64,000 nt of DNA from Acidobacteriaceae bacterium (lineage in GTDB: Bacteria; Acidobacteriota; Terriglobia; Terriglobales; Acidobacteriaceae). The notes beneath the pieces were generated by a model. That model saw nothing but the letters and a program-made list of their open reading frames with translations, did no database searches and had not been told where the DNA came from. The DNA is taken from assembly GCA_903642225.1 (NCBI GenBank), contig CAHJWI010000007.1:47458-111457 (forward strand). The letters are read 5' to 3'. Both the position numbers and the translations under genes were made by a program. The first letter of the stretch is position 1. Every line of letters begins with the position of its first letter. Below, one piece after another: positions 21,318 through 29,107 of this stretch.

Positions 21318-21467
21318 ATGGGCCTCATCATTCTTCTCGTAGTTCTTCTTCTCGTCTTCGGCGGCGGTGGTTACGCCATGGGTCCTGGCCTTGGCTATTA
21401 TGGCGGCGGCGGCCTTGGCCTCATCGTCCTGCTTGTCATCCTCTATCTGCTGCTCGGTCGCCGCTAA
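21318..21467 (+). CDS. DUF3309-like 49-residue membrane protein
   Basis: A tiny hydrophobic protein with two helices (LIILLVVLLLVFGGGGYAMG and LGLIVLLVILYLLLGRR) around a glycine/tyrosine turn (GPGLGYYGGGG). Size, two-helix layout and the LLLGR end match the DUF3309 family of about 50 residues, whose function is unknown. The ATG at 21318 has GGAG ten bases upstream; longer in-frame starts lack a site and would put a hydrophilic leader before the helix. Confidence 0.8.
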   Translation: MGLIILLVVLLLVFGGGGYAMGPGLGYYGGGGLGLIVLLVILYLLLGRR

Positions 21468-21505
21468 CCATAGCGATCATCTGACAGCTGTCGTAGAGGT
21501 TTTGA

Positions 21506-21546
21506 TCTGACCAACCTGCTGCGCGCGGTGAGTTGGTCGGATTTTA
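21506..21546 (+). terminator. Terminator-like hairpin
   Basis: TCTGACCAAC pairs with GTTGGTCGGA (one mismatch) around a 16-base loop and is followed by TTTTATT. It is positioned to end the DUF3309 transcript and, facing it, that of ilvA. Confidence 0.65.
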
Positions 21547-21559
21547 TTCGTTGCAATGC

Positions 21560-22786
21560 TTAACTCACCCGTTCGTGCCTGTAACTGCCTGCATCCAGGC
21601 CCTCCAGCAGCTCTATGACCTGGTCTGGTCCGCGCGTCTCCATTGTCACATCGATTGTCGTGTCCCCCAGGTTCACTCCGTAGTAGGCGCGGTTATATAG
21701 CGTGTCCACGATGTTCACTCCGTGTGAAGCAATCAGTTGGCTCAACTCAACCAGCGCTCCAGGCCTATCCAGTAGGTGAATCCTCAACCGAATTAGCCGT
21801 CCGTCCTGCACCAGGCCTCGCTCGATTATTCTGCTTAGTAACGTGACGTCTATGTTGCCGCCACACACCAGGACAGCCGTCTGTGCGCCCGGCGGCAATG
21901 TGGTGCGGCGTTGCAACAAGGCCGCCAGCGCTGCGGCTCCGGCACCTTCGGCAAGCATCTTCTCCCTCTCCAGCAGCAGCAGGATCGCACTGGCGATTTC
22001 ATCCTCCTCCACCGTCACAATCTCATCGACGTACCGCTCCACCAATGGGAGCGTCAGAGACCCGGCACGCCGCACCGCAATTCCGTCCGCAATCGTCGTC
22101 GCTGCTTCCAGCGTCACTGGGGTCGACGCCGCTACCGCAGCCCGCATGCTGGGGAGCTTGCACGTCTGGACGCCGATCACACGAATTGACGGCTTCACCG
22201 ACTTCAACGCGCATGCGATTCCGCCAACGAGTCCGCCGCCACCAATCGGCACAACAACTGCCTCAAGCCCCGGCACCTGCTCCAGCAACTCCAGCCCGAT
22301 CGTTCCTTGGCCAGCAATTACGGTAAGATCGTCGAACGGATGGATGAAGGTAAGCTCTTCCGCATCGCGTCGGCGCATCGCTTCTGCAAATGCCTCGTCG
22401 TAGTTTGCCCCGTGCAGCACCACCTCCGCGCCAAACCGCCGGGTTGCAGTCACCTTCACCAGCGGCGTCGTCTGTGGCATCACGATCGTTGCGCGAATGC
22501 CGCGGCGCGTTGCGTGATAGCTCACCCCCTGTGCATGATTGCCTGCGCTGGCTGCTATCACACCACGCGCGCTCTGTTCCGGCGTCAGCGTCAGAATCTT
22601 GTTCAGCGCACCGCGCTCTTTGAACGACCCGGACATCTGCCGGTTCTCCAGCTTCAGGTACACCTGCTGACCCGTAATGCCGCTGATCGCCTGTGAGCGC
22701 TCACACGGCGTGTAGTACACAGCGTCGCGAATTCTTCTACGAGCGGCTTCGATGTCATCAAGGGTGAGTTGTGGTTCAGTATGCAT
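21560..22786 (-). CDS. ilvA: Threonine ammonia-lyase (biodegradative/ACT-type)
   Basis: A 408-residue PLP enzyme that deaminates threonine to 2-oxobutyrate, feeding isoleucine synthesis. The PLP lysine is in SGSFKERGA (about residue 57), the glycine loop is PIGGGGLVGG and the serine/threonine site GNHAQG. The C-terminal 75 residues form a single ACT domain (RIHLLDRPGALVELSQLI), the one-ACT layout of about 400 residues (TIGR01127 type), shorter than the two-domain biosynthetic IlvA of E. coli. The ATG at 22786 lies 43 bases after the tyrA stop; the longer in-frame reading would overlap tyrA. As last gene of the aromatic cluster it may be co-transcribed. Confidence 0.93.
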   Translation of the reverse strand: MHTEPQLTLDDIEAARRRIRDAVYYTPCERSQAISGITGQQVYLKLENRQMSGSFKERGALNKILTLTPEQSARGVIAASAGNHAQGVSYHATRRGIRATIVMPQTTPLVKVTATRRFGAEVVLHGANYDEAFAEAMRRRDAEELTFIHPFDDLTVIAGQGTIGLELLEQVPGLEAVVVPIGGGGLVGGIACALKSVKPSIRVIGVQTCKLPSMRAAVAASTPVTLEAATTIADGIAVRRAGSLTLPLVERYVDEIVTVEEDEIASAILLLLEREKMLAEGAGAAALAALLQRRTTLPPGAQTAVLVCGGNIDVTLLSRIIERGLVQDGRLIRLRIHLLDRPGALVELSQLIASHGVNIVDTLYNRAYYGVNLGDTTIDVTMETRGPDQVIELLEGLDAGSYRHERVS

Positions 22787-22829
22787 CCGGTACACCCAGA
22801 CTAACGGATCACCGGGGCAGTAACCGCGG

Positions 22830-23687
22830 CTACGGGCTCGAATGCTTGCGAAAGCGATTTGCCAGTCGGAACTCTTCGCGCAGTTCTGGCGTGTGCAGGT
22901 TCTCACGCACGTGGCTCAGCCTTTGCTCCAGCGCAAGCAACGTCGCTGCGACCGCCGTCTCATTTGTGTGTGCGACATCGCGCCACATGCTGAACGGGCT
23001 TGACCCTAGCCTCGTCATCTCGCGCAGCGCGCGACCGCCAATGGCGCGCAGCTCCGGCGCATCGCCAAAAGTATCCTCCAGCAACGCGCTTAGCGCTGTC
23101 GAAACGAATTGCGGTAAATGGCTAAGCCATGCACACAGTTCATCATGGCGTGCCGGCGCTACATCGCTTGTATGCGCTCCGATGCGCTCTGTCCACTCGC
23201 GCCATTCCGCCTCAATGGAAGTGGTTGCATGAAGCGGCGTGTACAGCCAGGGTGCACCTTTGAACAACGTGGCCTCCGCAAGTGCCGCACCACCAGCTTC
23301 TTTGCCTGCCATAGGGTGTCCCGGGAGGAATTGCCCCGGACACAGGCGCTGCGCCGCCGATGCAATCGCCAACTTCGTCGACCCGACGTCGGTTACTAAT
23401 TGATGCGGCCTCAGCAGGGGCGCTAGTCGAGCCATCCAATCCAGAATTGCTAGAACAGGCACGGCAAGGACGATGACATCGGCTTCGTGCAACGCAGCCC
23501 TTTGCCGGGTTTCGTCGGTCGCCAGACTGCTCACAGAGTGCAGGCGTAATGCCTCAAGCCCCTCATCCCGGCTCTGATCAATCCCGGTAATTCCACCGGC
23601 GAAACCATTCGCATACAGCGCAAGGCCAAGCGAGGTACCAATCAGCCCGGTACCAACAAGCACAATGCGCTGGATCAGTGGCGGCAT
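22830..23687 (-). CDS. tyrA: Prephenate dehydrogenase
   Basis: A 285-residue NAD(P)-dependent enzyme converting prephenate to 4-hydroxyphenylpyruvate for tyrosine. It has the dinucleotide loop VLVGTGLIGTSLGLAL at residues 9-24, VLAVPV after strand 4, GSTK and GHPMAGKE at about 124-131, and the helical C-terminal domain with SHLPQFVSTAL, whose His is the family's substrate-binding/catalytic residue. No C-terminal ACT domain, so feedback by tyrosine is not encoded in this chain. Its ATG lies three bases after the TGA of the dienelactone-hydrolase gene, indicating an operon. Confidence 0.93.
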   Translation of the reverse strand: MPPLIQRIVLVGTGLIGTSLGLALYANGFAGGITGIDQSRDEGLEALRLHSVSSLATDETRQRAALHEADVIVLAVPVLAILDWMARLAPLLRPHQLVTDVGSTKLAIASAAQRLCPGQFLPGHPMAGKEAGGAALAEATLFKGAPWLYTPLHATTSIEAEWREWTERIGAHTSDVAPARHDELCAWLSHLPQFVSTALSALLEDTFGDAPELRAIGGRALREMTRLGSSPFSMWRDVAHTNETAVAATLLALEQRLSHVRENLHTPELREEFRLANRFRKHSSP

Positions 23688-23690
23688 CGA

Positions 23691-24377
23691 TCAGAAAACG
23701 AGATGCTGTTCAAAAAACAATCGCGTGTGATTATTGGCCAGCGTCGCCGCTTCCGCCACATAGTGATTTGGATCGAGCTTGCGATTGAACGCGTGACCGG
23801 CATTGGGGTACACAAACAGCGGGACCTCCGGATGCGCCGCAAGGATCGCTTCTCGGTCTGCATCGGGAATGTATGGGTCATCGGCGCCGAAATGAAGAGC
23901 GATCGGGACCTTTGGCTCTTCACCGATCAGCTTGGCGATACTGCCACCGTAGTAGGCGACCGCGGCCTGCACCGGCAACCGGCAGGCACTCACCCACGCC
24001 ATCGTGCCGCCAAAGCAAAACCCGACCACTCCCACGCTGTCGACGCCCTGCGTTCGCAGCCACTCCACCGCCGACGCCACATCAAGCGCCTGCGGTGTCA
24101 GGTCAGGAGCAAACTTGCCCATCAGCGCCAGACCTTCGGTGAACCCCTCCTGCGTGTAAGCCAGGTTCACATCTTTCTGGAAGCGGTCGAACATGGCAGG
24201 CGCAATACACAGGTACCCTTCGGTCGCCCACTCGTCCGTCGTGTGCTGAATTTGTTCATTCACACCGAAGATCTCCTGGACTACAACCAGCCCTGCCTTT
24301 GGCGTCTCCGCCGACCGGGCCACATAGCCCTTTAGTTCATTGCCGTCATCTGCCAGCAGTTCTACCCATTCACTCAC
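23691..24377 (-). CDS. Dienelactone hydrolase family protein
   Basis: A 228-residue alpha/beta hydrolase with the dienelactone-hydrolase triad: Cys121 in GFCFGG, Asp167 in GADDPYIP, His195 in NAGHAFNR, and Glu35 in VQEIFG that holds the nucleophile in the resting enzyme. Known members hydrolyse lactones or esters; the real substrate here is unknown. The start is a GTG (24377) with GAGG about nine bases upstream. It lies between DAHP synthase and tyrA with minimal spacing to tyrA, so it is part of the aromatic operon by position, though no biosynthetic step needs it. Confidence 0.9.
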   Translation of the reverse strand: MSEWVELLADDGNELKGYVARSAETPKAGLVVVQEIFGVNEQIQHTTDEWATEGYLCIAPAMFDRFQKDVNLAYTQEGFTEGLALMGKFAPDLTPQALDVASAVEWLRTQGVDSVGVVGFCFGGTMAWVSACRLPVQAAVAYYGGSIAKLIGEEPKVPIALHFGADDPYIPDADREAILAAHPEVPLFVYPNAGHAFNRKLDPNHYVAEAATLANNHTRLFFEQHLVF

Positions 24378-24427
24378 TTTTGTGTCCTCACCTAAAAGTA
24401 CGTTGCGTGACTTACCGTAGAGTCTAG

Positions 24428-25447
24428 TTAAGCGACCCTGCGACCAACTACAGGTGCTAACTTACGAAGCTGATCGACCAGTTGACTCAATTGATCGGGA
24501 AACAGGGACTGCGCGCCGTCGCTCATGGCCTTGTCCGGATTCGGGTGCATCTCCATTAGCAGGCCATCTGCACCCGCCGCGACTGAAGCCAGGGCCATGG
24601 GCGGAACAAACTCACGCTTGCCCACACCATGCGACGGATCGCCAAAAACCGGTAGGTGTGTCAGCTTTTTCAGCACAGGGATCGCACTAATATCCATAGT
24701 GTTGCGCGTGTACGTCTCAAAAGTGCGAATGCCGCGTTCGCACAGCATCAGGTCATAATTCCCACCGCTCAAGATGTACTCCGCAGAAAGCAACACTTCT
24801 TCAATCGTTGCCGAAATGCCACGCTTCATCAGCACAGGCTTGCGCACATGGCCAAGCTCCCGCAGCAGGTTAAAGTTCTGCATGTTGCGCGCACCTACCT
24901 GGAAGCAATCGATGTACTCCAGCATGGGCTCGATCTGCGAGATCTCCATCACCTCGGTAATCACGAGCAGGCCCGTCTTGTCGCCGACTTCTCGCAGCAA
25001 CTTCAAGCCCTCAATACCCATTCCCTGAAAGCTGTACGGCGAAGACCTCGGCTTGTACGCTCCACCTCGCAAAAACTGCCCACCGCTCGCCTTCACCTGC
25101 TGGGCCGACAACAGGATCTGCTCGCGCGATTCAACAGAGCAGGGGCCGGCCATAATCGTAACCTCATCGCCGCCAACAATCACACCATTCGGAAACGTGA
25201 TGGTAGTGCCATCTGGCTTGAAGCTGCGGCCGGCCAGCTTGTATGGCGACGAGATGCGATACGCCTCCTGCACGCCATTCATCACCTGGAACTCGACCAC
25301 GTCGAACTGCGCGGGCGATCCAACGCCGGCAAGCATCATCTGGCCTGCGCCGCTGGTGCGGTGCACGTCGAAACCAAGTTCAACCATGCGTTCTATGACG
25401 GACTGTATGTGTTCGTCGGTGGCGGCGTTCTGCATCACTACGATCAT
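24428..25447 (-). CDS. aroF: 3-deoxy-7-phosphoheptulonate synthase (type I beta, with N-terminal ferredoxin-like domain)
   Basis: First enzyme of the shikimate pathway. From the ATG at 25447 the protein is 339 residues: an N-terminal regulatory ferredoxin-like/ACT-type domain ([15 protein letters not shown]...[15 protein letters not shown]) as in the Thermotoga enzyme, then the barrel with [42 protein letters not shown] and [10 protein letters not shown], the metal and PEP ligands. GAAGGAAAG lies about nine bases before this start; the frame is open 43 codons further upstream but that part has no family match. The N-terminal domain predicts feedback by tyrosine or phenylalanine. Confidence 0.93.
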   Translation of the reverse strand: MIVVMQNAATDEHIQSVIERMVELGFDVHRTSGAGQMMLAGVGSPAQFDVVEFQVMNGVQEAYRISSPYKLAGRSFKPDGTTITFPNGVIVGGDEVTIMAGPCSVESREQILLSAQQVKASGGQFLRGGAYKPRSSPYSFQGMGIEGLKLLREVGDKTGLLVITEVMEISQIEPMLEYIDCFQVGARNMQNFNLLRELGHVRKPVLMKRGISATIEEVLLSAEYILSGGNYDLMLCERGIRTFETYTRNTMDISAIPVLKKLTHLPVFGDPSHGVGKREFVPPMALASVAAGADGLLMEMHPNPDKAMSDGAQSLFPDQLSQLVDQLRKLAPVVGRRVA

Positions 25448-25554
25448 TGGTGGTGTCTTTCCTTCAGAGCCTGAGCGGGAATAAGGGGATAAGTGGTAGA
25501 TGGTAAGGAATAAGGAACAGTAAGCGACGCGTACGAATGGTGAGTTAAATACAT
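25444..25554 (-). CDS. Possible Tyr-rich upstream ORF overlapping the DAHP synthase start
   Basis: A 36-codon frame starting ATG-TAT at 25554, with AAGG immediately before, contains four Tyr codons and ends with a TGA that overlaps the DAHP synthase ATG (ATGA). It could couple translation or sense tyrosyl-tRNA, but no terminator hairpin is visible between it and the gene, and the region is also open in the frame of DAHP synthase. Speculative. Confidence 0.2.
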   Translation of the reverse strand: MYLTHHSYASLTVPYSLPSTTYPLIPAQALKERHHQ

Positions 25555-25609
25555 CCTTGTAAAGAGGTCTTCTCACCGCTCTCTACTTACTCCTTGCAAC
25601 AGATTTCAA

Positions 25610-25879
25610 CTAACTCTGCGGGGTGCGGCGCTGCAGCGAACGCATCACGTCCATGATGCGTTCATAAATCACGATTAACTCAGCCTCGGTCAGCGGCCCT
25701 GGATTACTCTGCTTCACATGGCTGTACACAGCCTGTTCGCGATCCGGCTCGTAGATGCTGGCGTTGGTGCGCTGCTTGATTGCGCCAATCTCCGTGGCTG
25801 CCTTCGCTCGCTCGCTCAGCAGGCTTACAATCTGCTCATCTAATCCATCGATCTTCTTGCGCCAGTCTGCAATGTCCAT
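25610..25879 (-). CDS. aroQ: Chorismate mutase, AroQ type
   Basis: An 89-residue all-helical monofunctional chorismate mutase: WRKKIDGLDEQIVSLLSER on helix 1 (Arg and Asp/Glu of the active site), AAEIGAIK-type helix 2 start (ATEIGAIKQ with the catalytic Lys), the YEPDREQAV loop and the final helix YERIMDVMRSLQ. It converts chorismate to prephenate, the branch to Tyr and Phe, matching the nearby tyrA. It is followed at 160 bases by DAHP synthase. In several bacteria a separate AroQ associates with this type of DAHP synthase to confer feedback control; that is a possibility here. Confidence 0.93.
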   Translation of the reverse strand: MDIADWRKKIDGLDEQIVSLLSERAKAATEIGAIKQRTNASIYEPDREQAVYSHVKQSNPGPLTEAELIVIYERIMDVMRSLQRRTPQS

Positions 25880-25957
25880 CGTTCTTCTCGACTCCCTGCG
25901 ATGCGTTTGGGATTGCTTCGTCTTCCAGTGTAGCGACTTGCCTGTGTCGTGGCTTGC

Positions 25958-26719
25958 TCAGCTTCGCAGCTCCCGAACAAACTTTCCGACAGCCGCGGCC
26001 TCGTTGCCCGAGGCAGATTGCTCAACCAGCGACACGATCGCAGAACCGATGATGGCTGCGTCCGCAAACCGACCCACCGCCGCCACATGCGCTGCGTTCG
26101 AGATGCCGAATCCAACAGCGATAGGCTTCTGCGTGAACTGCCGCAGCCTCCCCACGAGCTCTTCGGCATCCGACTCCAGCGACGTCTGCGTGCCCGTAAT
26201 CCCCACACGAGAAATGGCATAAATAAATCCCTCGGAGCTCTCCGCAATCGCGCGCAGCCGCTCGTCCGGGCTAGTGGGCGCGGCCAGAAACACCGCTGCA
26301 AGCCCATTGGCCTTCATCTCCGCCAGGTACTCGCCGGCCTCCTCCACAATCATGTCCGTCAACAAAACACCGTCAGCACCGTGCTGCTTCGCAGCCTTGC
26401 AGAAGTCCGGCAGCCCCATCCGAACGACAGGGTTTAGGTAACTGAACACCACAATGCCCGCCTGAGGCCGAGCCTCGCGAACTCGCCGGCTCAACGCAAG
26501 CACATCCTGCAACGTAACCCCACGCCCAACCGCACGCTCACTCGCACGCTGAATCACCGGCCCATCCGCCAGCGGATCGCTAAACGGCACACCAAGCTCC
26601 AGCACATCCGCACCGTTATCCAACGCGGCAAGTGCAATGGCATACGTTGCCTCAAGCGACGGATCCCCCGCCGTAAGATACACAACCAACCCGGGTCGAC
26701 TTGGGAAGTGAATGGCCAC
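25958..26719 (-). CDS. trpA: Tryptophan synthase alpha chain
   Basis: A 253-residue barrel cleaving indole-3-glycerol phosphate to indole. Catalytic Glu41 in LELGVPFSDP and Asp52 in PLADGP correspond to the classical Glu49/Asp60. Phosphate-binding GFGISN and GSAIV are present. The chain starts at a GTG (26719) with AGAAGAG six bases upstream and lacks the first ten or so residues found in longer relatives. It follows trpB with a short DUF4279-like frame in between. Confidence 0.95.
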   Translation of the reverse strand: MAIHFPSRPGLVVYLTAGDPSLEATYAIALAALDNGADVLELGVPFSDPLADGPVIQRASERAVGRGVTLQDVLALSRRVREARPQAGIVVFSYLNPVVRMGLPDFCKAAKQHGADGVLLTDMIVEEAGEYLAEMKANGLAAVFLAAPTSPDERLRAIAESSEGFIYAISRVGITGTQTSLESDAEELVGRLRQFTQKPIAVGFGISNAAHVAAVGRFADAAIIGSAIVSLVEQSASGNEAAAVGKFVRELRS

Positions 26720-26752
26720 TATGACTCTTCTCTCTTGTCGGAATACATGAAT

Positions 26753-26887
26753 TTACAAGTCGAAGTCTAGGCGCAAGGAAAGCTTGTCTGATTCCACCAG
26801 CAGAATGCCCAATCGCGCTGTTATGTCTGCAGGATCGTAATCGCCTGCCAACGTGAAATAGGCGTAGCATTCGTTCGCCTGAGTCAC
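26753..26887 (-). CDS. 44-residue DUF4279-like fragment between trpB and trpA
   Basis: A GTG at 26887 overlaps the trpB stop as GTGA. The product starts [20 protein letters not shown] and continues [10 protein letters not shown], which matches the beginning of DUF4279 proteins (YAYF-L-GD-FDP-x-ITRRLGI). It ends after 44 residues, whereas family members have about 130, so either a truncated gene or a shortened form retained for coupling. No ribosome-binding site of its own; translation would depend on termination at trpB. trpA starts 33 bases after its stop. Confidence 0.6.
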   Translation of the reverse strand: MTQANECYAYFTLAGDYDPADITARLGILLVESDKLSLRLDFDL

Positions 26888-28164
26888 CGTGTTCCCTGAT
26901 TCTCCGCAGCCTTAATCCCCAGTCCTAATTCCCGGGTAAGTATCCCCATATCCTTGTCCCCGCGCCCACTCAGGTTCACCATGATGACCTGCGATTTGCC
27001 CAACGTCGGCGCCAACTTCATCGCGTGCGCAACCGCATGCGCACTCTCCAGCGCCGGCAAGATTCCTTCCGTCCGTGCCAGCACCTTCGTGGCCTCCAAC
27101 GCTTCCGCATCCATGGCGCTCGTGTACTCGGCGCGCCCGGTATCGTGCAGGTTCGCATGCTCCGGCCCCACGCTCGCGTAATCCAGCCCCGCGCTCACCG
27201 AGTGCGTCAGCGCCACCTGCCCCGCCTCGTTCTGCAGCACATAACTGTACGTGCCCTGCAGCACACCCGGCAGCCCGCCGCCTTCCTTCTGGAACCGTGC
27301 CGCATGCTCGCCAAGACCAGAACCGCGGCCGCCCGCCTCCACCCCAATCAAGCGAACGTTCTCGTCCTGCAAAAACTCATAAAAAGCACCGATGGCATTA
27401 CTGCCGCCGCCCACACAGGCGATCACCACATCCGGGTTTTTACCCACCTGCTCCGCAAATTGCCGCTTCGCCTCAATGGAAATCACCCGGTGAAAATCCC
27501 GCACCATCGTCGGATACGGATGCGACCCCAGCGCGGAACCCAAGATGTAAAACGTCGTGCGCACATTTGTCACCCAGTCCCGCATCGCCTCGTTAATGGC
27601 ATCCTTCAGCGTTGCCGAACCGGACGAAACCCCGCGTACCTCCGCCCCCAGCAGCCGCATCCGAACCACGTTCAGCTCCTGCCGCCGCATGTCCTCTTCG
27701 CCCATGTAAATAACGCAGTCCAGCCCAAACAGCGCACACACCGTTGCGGTCGCCACGCCATGCTGGCCCGCACCCGTTTCGGCAATAATTCGCTGTTTGC
27801 CCATGCGGCGCGCCAGCAATGCCTGGCCCAGTGCGTTGTTGATCTTGTGCGCCCCGGTATGCAGCAGGTCTTCACGCTTCAGCCAGATCTGCGCTCCGCA
27901 CAACCCCTCGCTCAACCGCTTCGCAAAGTACAGCGGCGTGGGCCGGCCGCAGTAGTTGTGCAGCAGGTCCGCGAGTTCAGTGTGGAACGCCGGATCGGCC
28001 TGCGCCTCGGCATACGCAGCTTCCAGCTCCAGCAGCGCGGCCATCAGCGTTTCAGGCACATAGCGGCCGCCGTACTTGCCAAAGCGGCCGGGTACCGCCG
28101 CCGCGCTTGCAATGGGTGCTGCAGCGGAGGGTGTGCCTTCGGTGGCGTGTTCCAGAACCGGCAT
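26884..28164 (-). CDS. trpB: Tryptophan synthase beta chain
   Basis: A 426-residue PLP enzyme (TrpB1 type) joining indole and serine. PLP Lys107 is in [10 protein letters not shown]; the glutamate site is ETGAGQHG, the phosphate loop GGGSNAIG, and the monovalent-cation/serine part GRGDKDM. An N-terminal Ala/Pro-rich extension of about 25 residues precedes [19 protein letters not shown] lies six bases before the ATG. Upstream is a 246-bp region with a candidate attenuator, and downstream is trpA. Confidence 0.96.
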   Translation of the reverse strand: MPVLEHATEGTPSAAAPIASAAAVPGRFGKYGGRYVPETLMAALLELEAAYAEAQADPAFHTELADLLHNYCGRPTPLYFAKRLSEGLCGAQIWLKREDLLHTGAHKINNALGQALLARRMGKQRIIAETGAGQHGVATATVCALFGLDCVIYMGEEDMRRQELNVVRMRLLGAEVRGVSSGSATLKDAINEAMRDWVTNVRTTFYILGSALGSHPYPTMVRDFHRVISIEAKRQFAEQVGKNPDVVIACVGGGSNAIGAFYEFLQDENVRLIGVEAGGRGSGLGEHAARFQKEGGGLPGVLQGTYSYVLQNEAGQVALTHSVSAGLDYASVGPEHANLHDTGRAEYTSAMDAEALEATKVLARTEGILPALESAHAVAHAMKLAPTLGKSQVIMVNLSGRGDKDMGILTRELGLGIKAAENQGTR

Positions 28165-28183
28165 AGAAAACTCCTGTGGTGCC

Positions 28184-28224
28184 TGTGTAAAACGACAAGA
28201 GCCGCACCCTGTGGGTCGCGGCTC
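28184..28224 (-). terminator. Terminator hairpin in the trpB leader
   Basis: On the minus strand GAGCCGCGACCC and GGGTGCGGCTC form an 11-bp stem with a one-base bulge and ACA loop, followed by TTGTCGTTTT. It stands about 20 bases before trpB and 52 bases after the stop of a short leader ORF, so it may be a regulated terminator or simply the end of the trpCF transcript. Confidence 0.7.
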
Positions 28225-28276
28225 CGATGGATCTGATCTCAGAAGTTTCTGCTCAAAGGTTCGAGCGTTAGAGAGC

Positions 28277-28351
28277 CTATTCCAGCGGCGCCGCTACGGT
28301 TGACCGGTAGCGGTAGGTAAAACGCCAGTAGATGGAAACACGAGCACTCAT
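28277..28351 (-). CDS. Candidate aromatic leader peptide of trpB
   Basis: ATG at 28351 opens a 24-codon frame ending in TAG at 28277. Codons 7-16 encode [10 protein letters not shown], five aromatic residues including one Trp. The codons for YRYRSTVAA fall in a hairpin (CCGCTACCGGT / ACCGTAGCGG) that can compete with the downstream terminator, whose 5' arm shares GCCGC complementarity with the GCGGC after it. No Shine-Dalgarno precedes the ATG, but a TTGCAA / TACTCT promoter-like pair ends about 8 bases upstream, so translation could be leaderless. Unproven. Confidence 0.4.
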   Translation of the reverse strand: MSARVSIYWRFTYRYRSTVAAPLE

Positions 28352-28410
28352 TGGGAGTTAGAGTACCGCAAACTGTTCCCGTTGCAAAGCGCGGCGGCTC
28401 GGGCGTGGTG

Positions 28411-29097
28411 CTACGAACGGCTTGAGGACGAAAAGGCGGACCGAGCACTTCGGATGAAGGTTCTCAGCCGCTCCGCATCCTTCCGGCCGGGGCTCAGCTC
28501 CACACCACTGGCAACGTCGACACCCCACGGATCAAGCTCTGCAACAGCCGTCGCAACGTTCTCGGGGGTCAAACCTCCGGCAACAATCAGCGGCAGCCTT
28601 AAGCCACCCAGTACCGGCCGAGCTGCCTGCCAGTCAAAGGCGACTCCGGTGCCGCCACTTTTGGTGCGTGTGCAGCTGTCCACCAGCACTGCATCGGCAG
28701 TGCCGTTGCGTTCCACATCCCGCAGTTGCTGCGCAAGTTCATCAGCCTGCTCCTCCGACAGCACATCCGTATACCACTGCAGCACCTGAATCACCTTCTG
28801 CGGCCGCGGCAGCGCCCGTCGCAACTCTCCCAACAGGCTTGGCGCGAATGCACCGTGCAGTTGCACGCCGGTCAGACCGGCCTCGTTGGCGGTGTCTACA
28901 ATCTGCGAGAAGCTCCCTGTCGTGAACACCCCGATCTTCTCTAGATTCGGGCCAAGAGTGGCCGTAATCGCACCCACCTGTGCAGCCGTCACGGTGCGCT
29001 TACCCGGTGCAAACACAAATCCCACAGCATCGGCACCCAGCGACGCCGCAAGCGCGCAATCCTCCAGGTTCGTATTGCCGCAAATCTTGATCCACAT
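28411..29097 (-). CDS. trpF: Phosphoribosylanthranilate isomerase
   Basis: A 228-residue barrel converting phosphoribosylanthranilate to the carboxyphenylamino sugar. The catalytic Cys is in WIKICGNT (residue 6), the second acid is in the GGTGVAFDW region, and GVQLHG, VAGGLTPENV and GVDVASGVE are the substrate-binding loops. The last 15 residues (SARSAFSSSSRS) are an unusual serine-rich tail. ATG lies ten bases after the trpC stop. Confidence 0.95.
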   Translation of the reverse strand: MWIKICGNTNLEDCALAASLGADAVGFVFAPGKRTVTAAQVGAITATLGPNLEKIGVFTTGSFSQIVDTANEAGLTGVQLHGAFAPSLLGELRRALPRPQKVIQVLQWYTDVLSEEQADELAQQLRDVERNGTADAVLVDSCTRTKSGGTGVAFDWQAARPVLGGLRLPLIVAGGLTPENVATAVAELDPWGVDVASGVELSPGRKDAERLRTFIRSARSAFSSSSRS

Positions 29098-29107
29098 GGC
29101 TGCGGCC

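Noticed and set aside
25448..25576. 43-residue N-terminal extension of DAHP synthase
   Set aside because: No family member has it, and GAAGGAAAG points to the ATG at 25447, where the ferredoxin-like domain begins.
27025..28236. 403-codon plus-strand frame opposite trpB
   Set aside because: Antisense of trpB, Arg/His/Gln-rich without motif.
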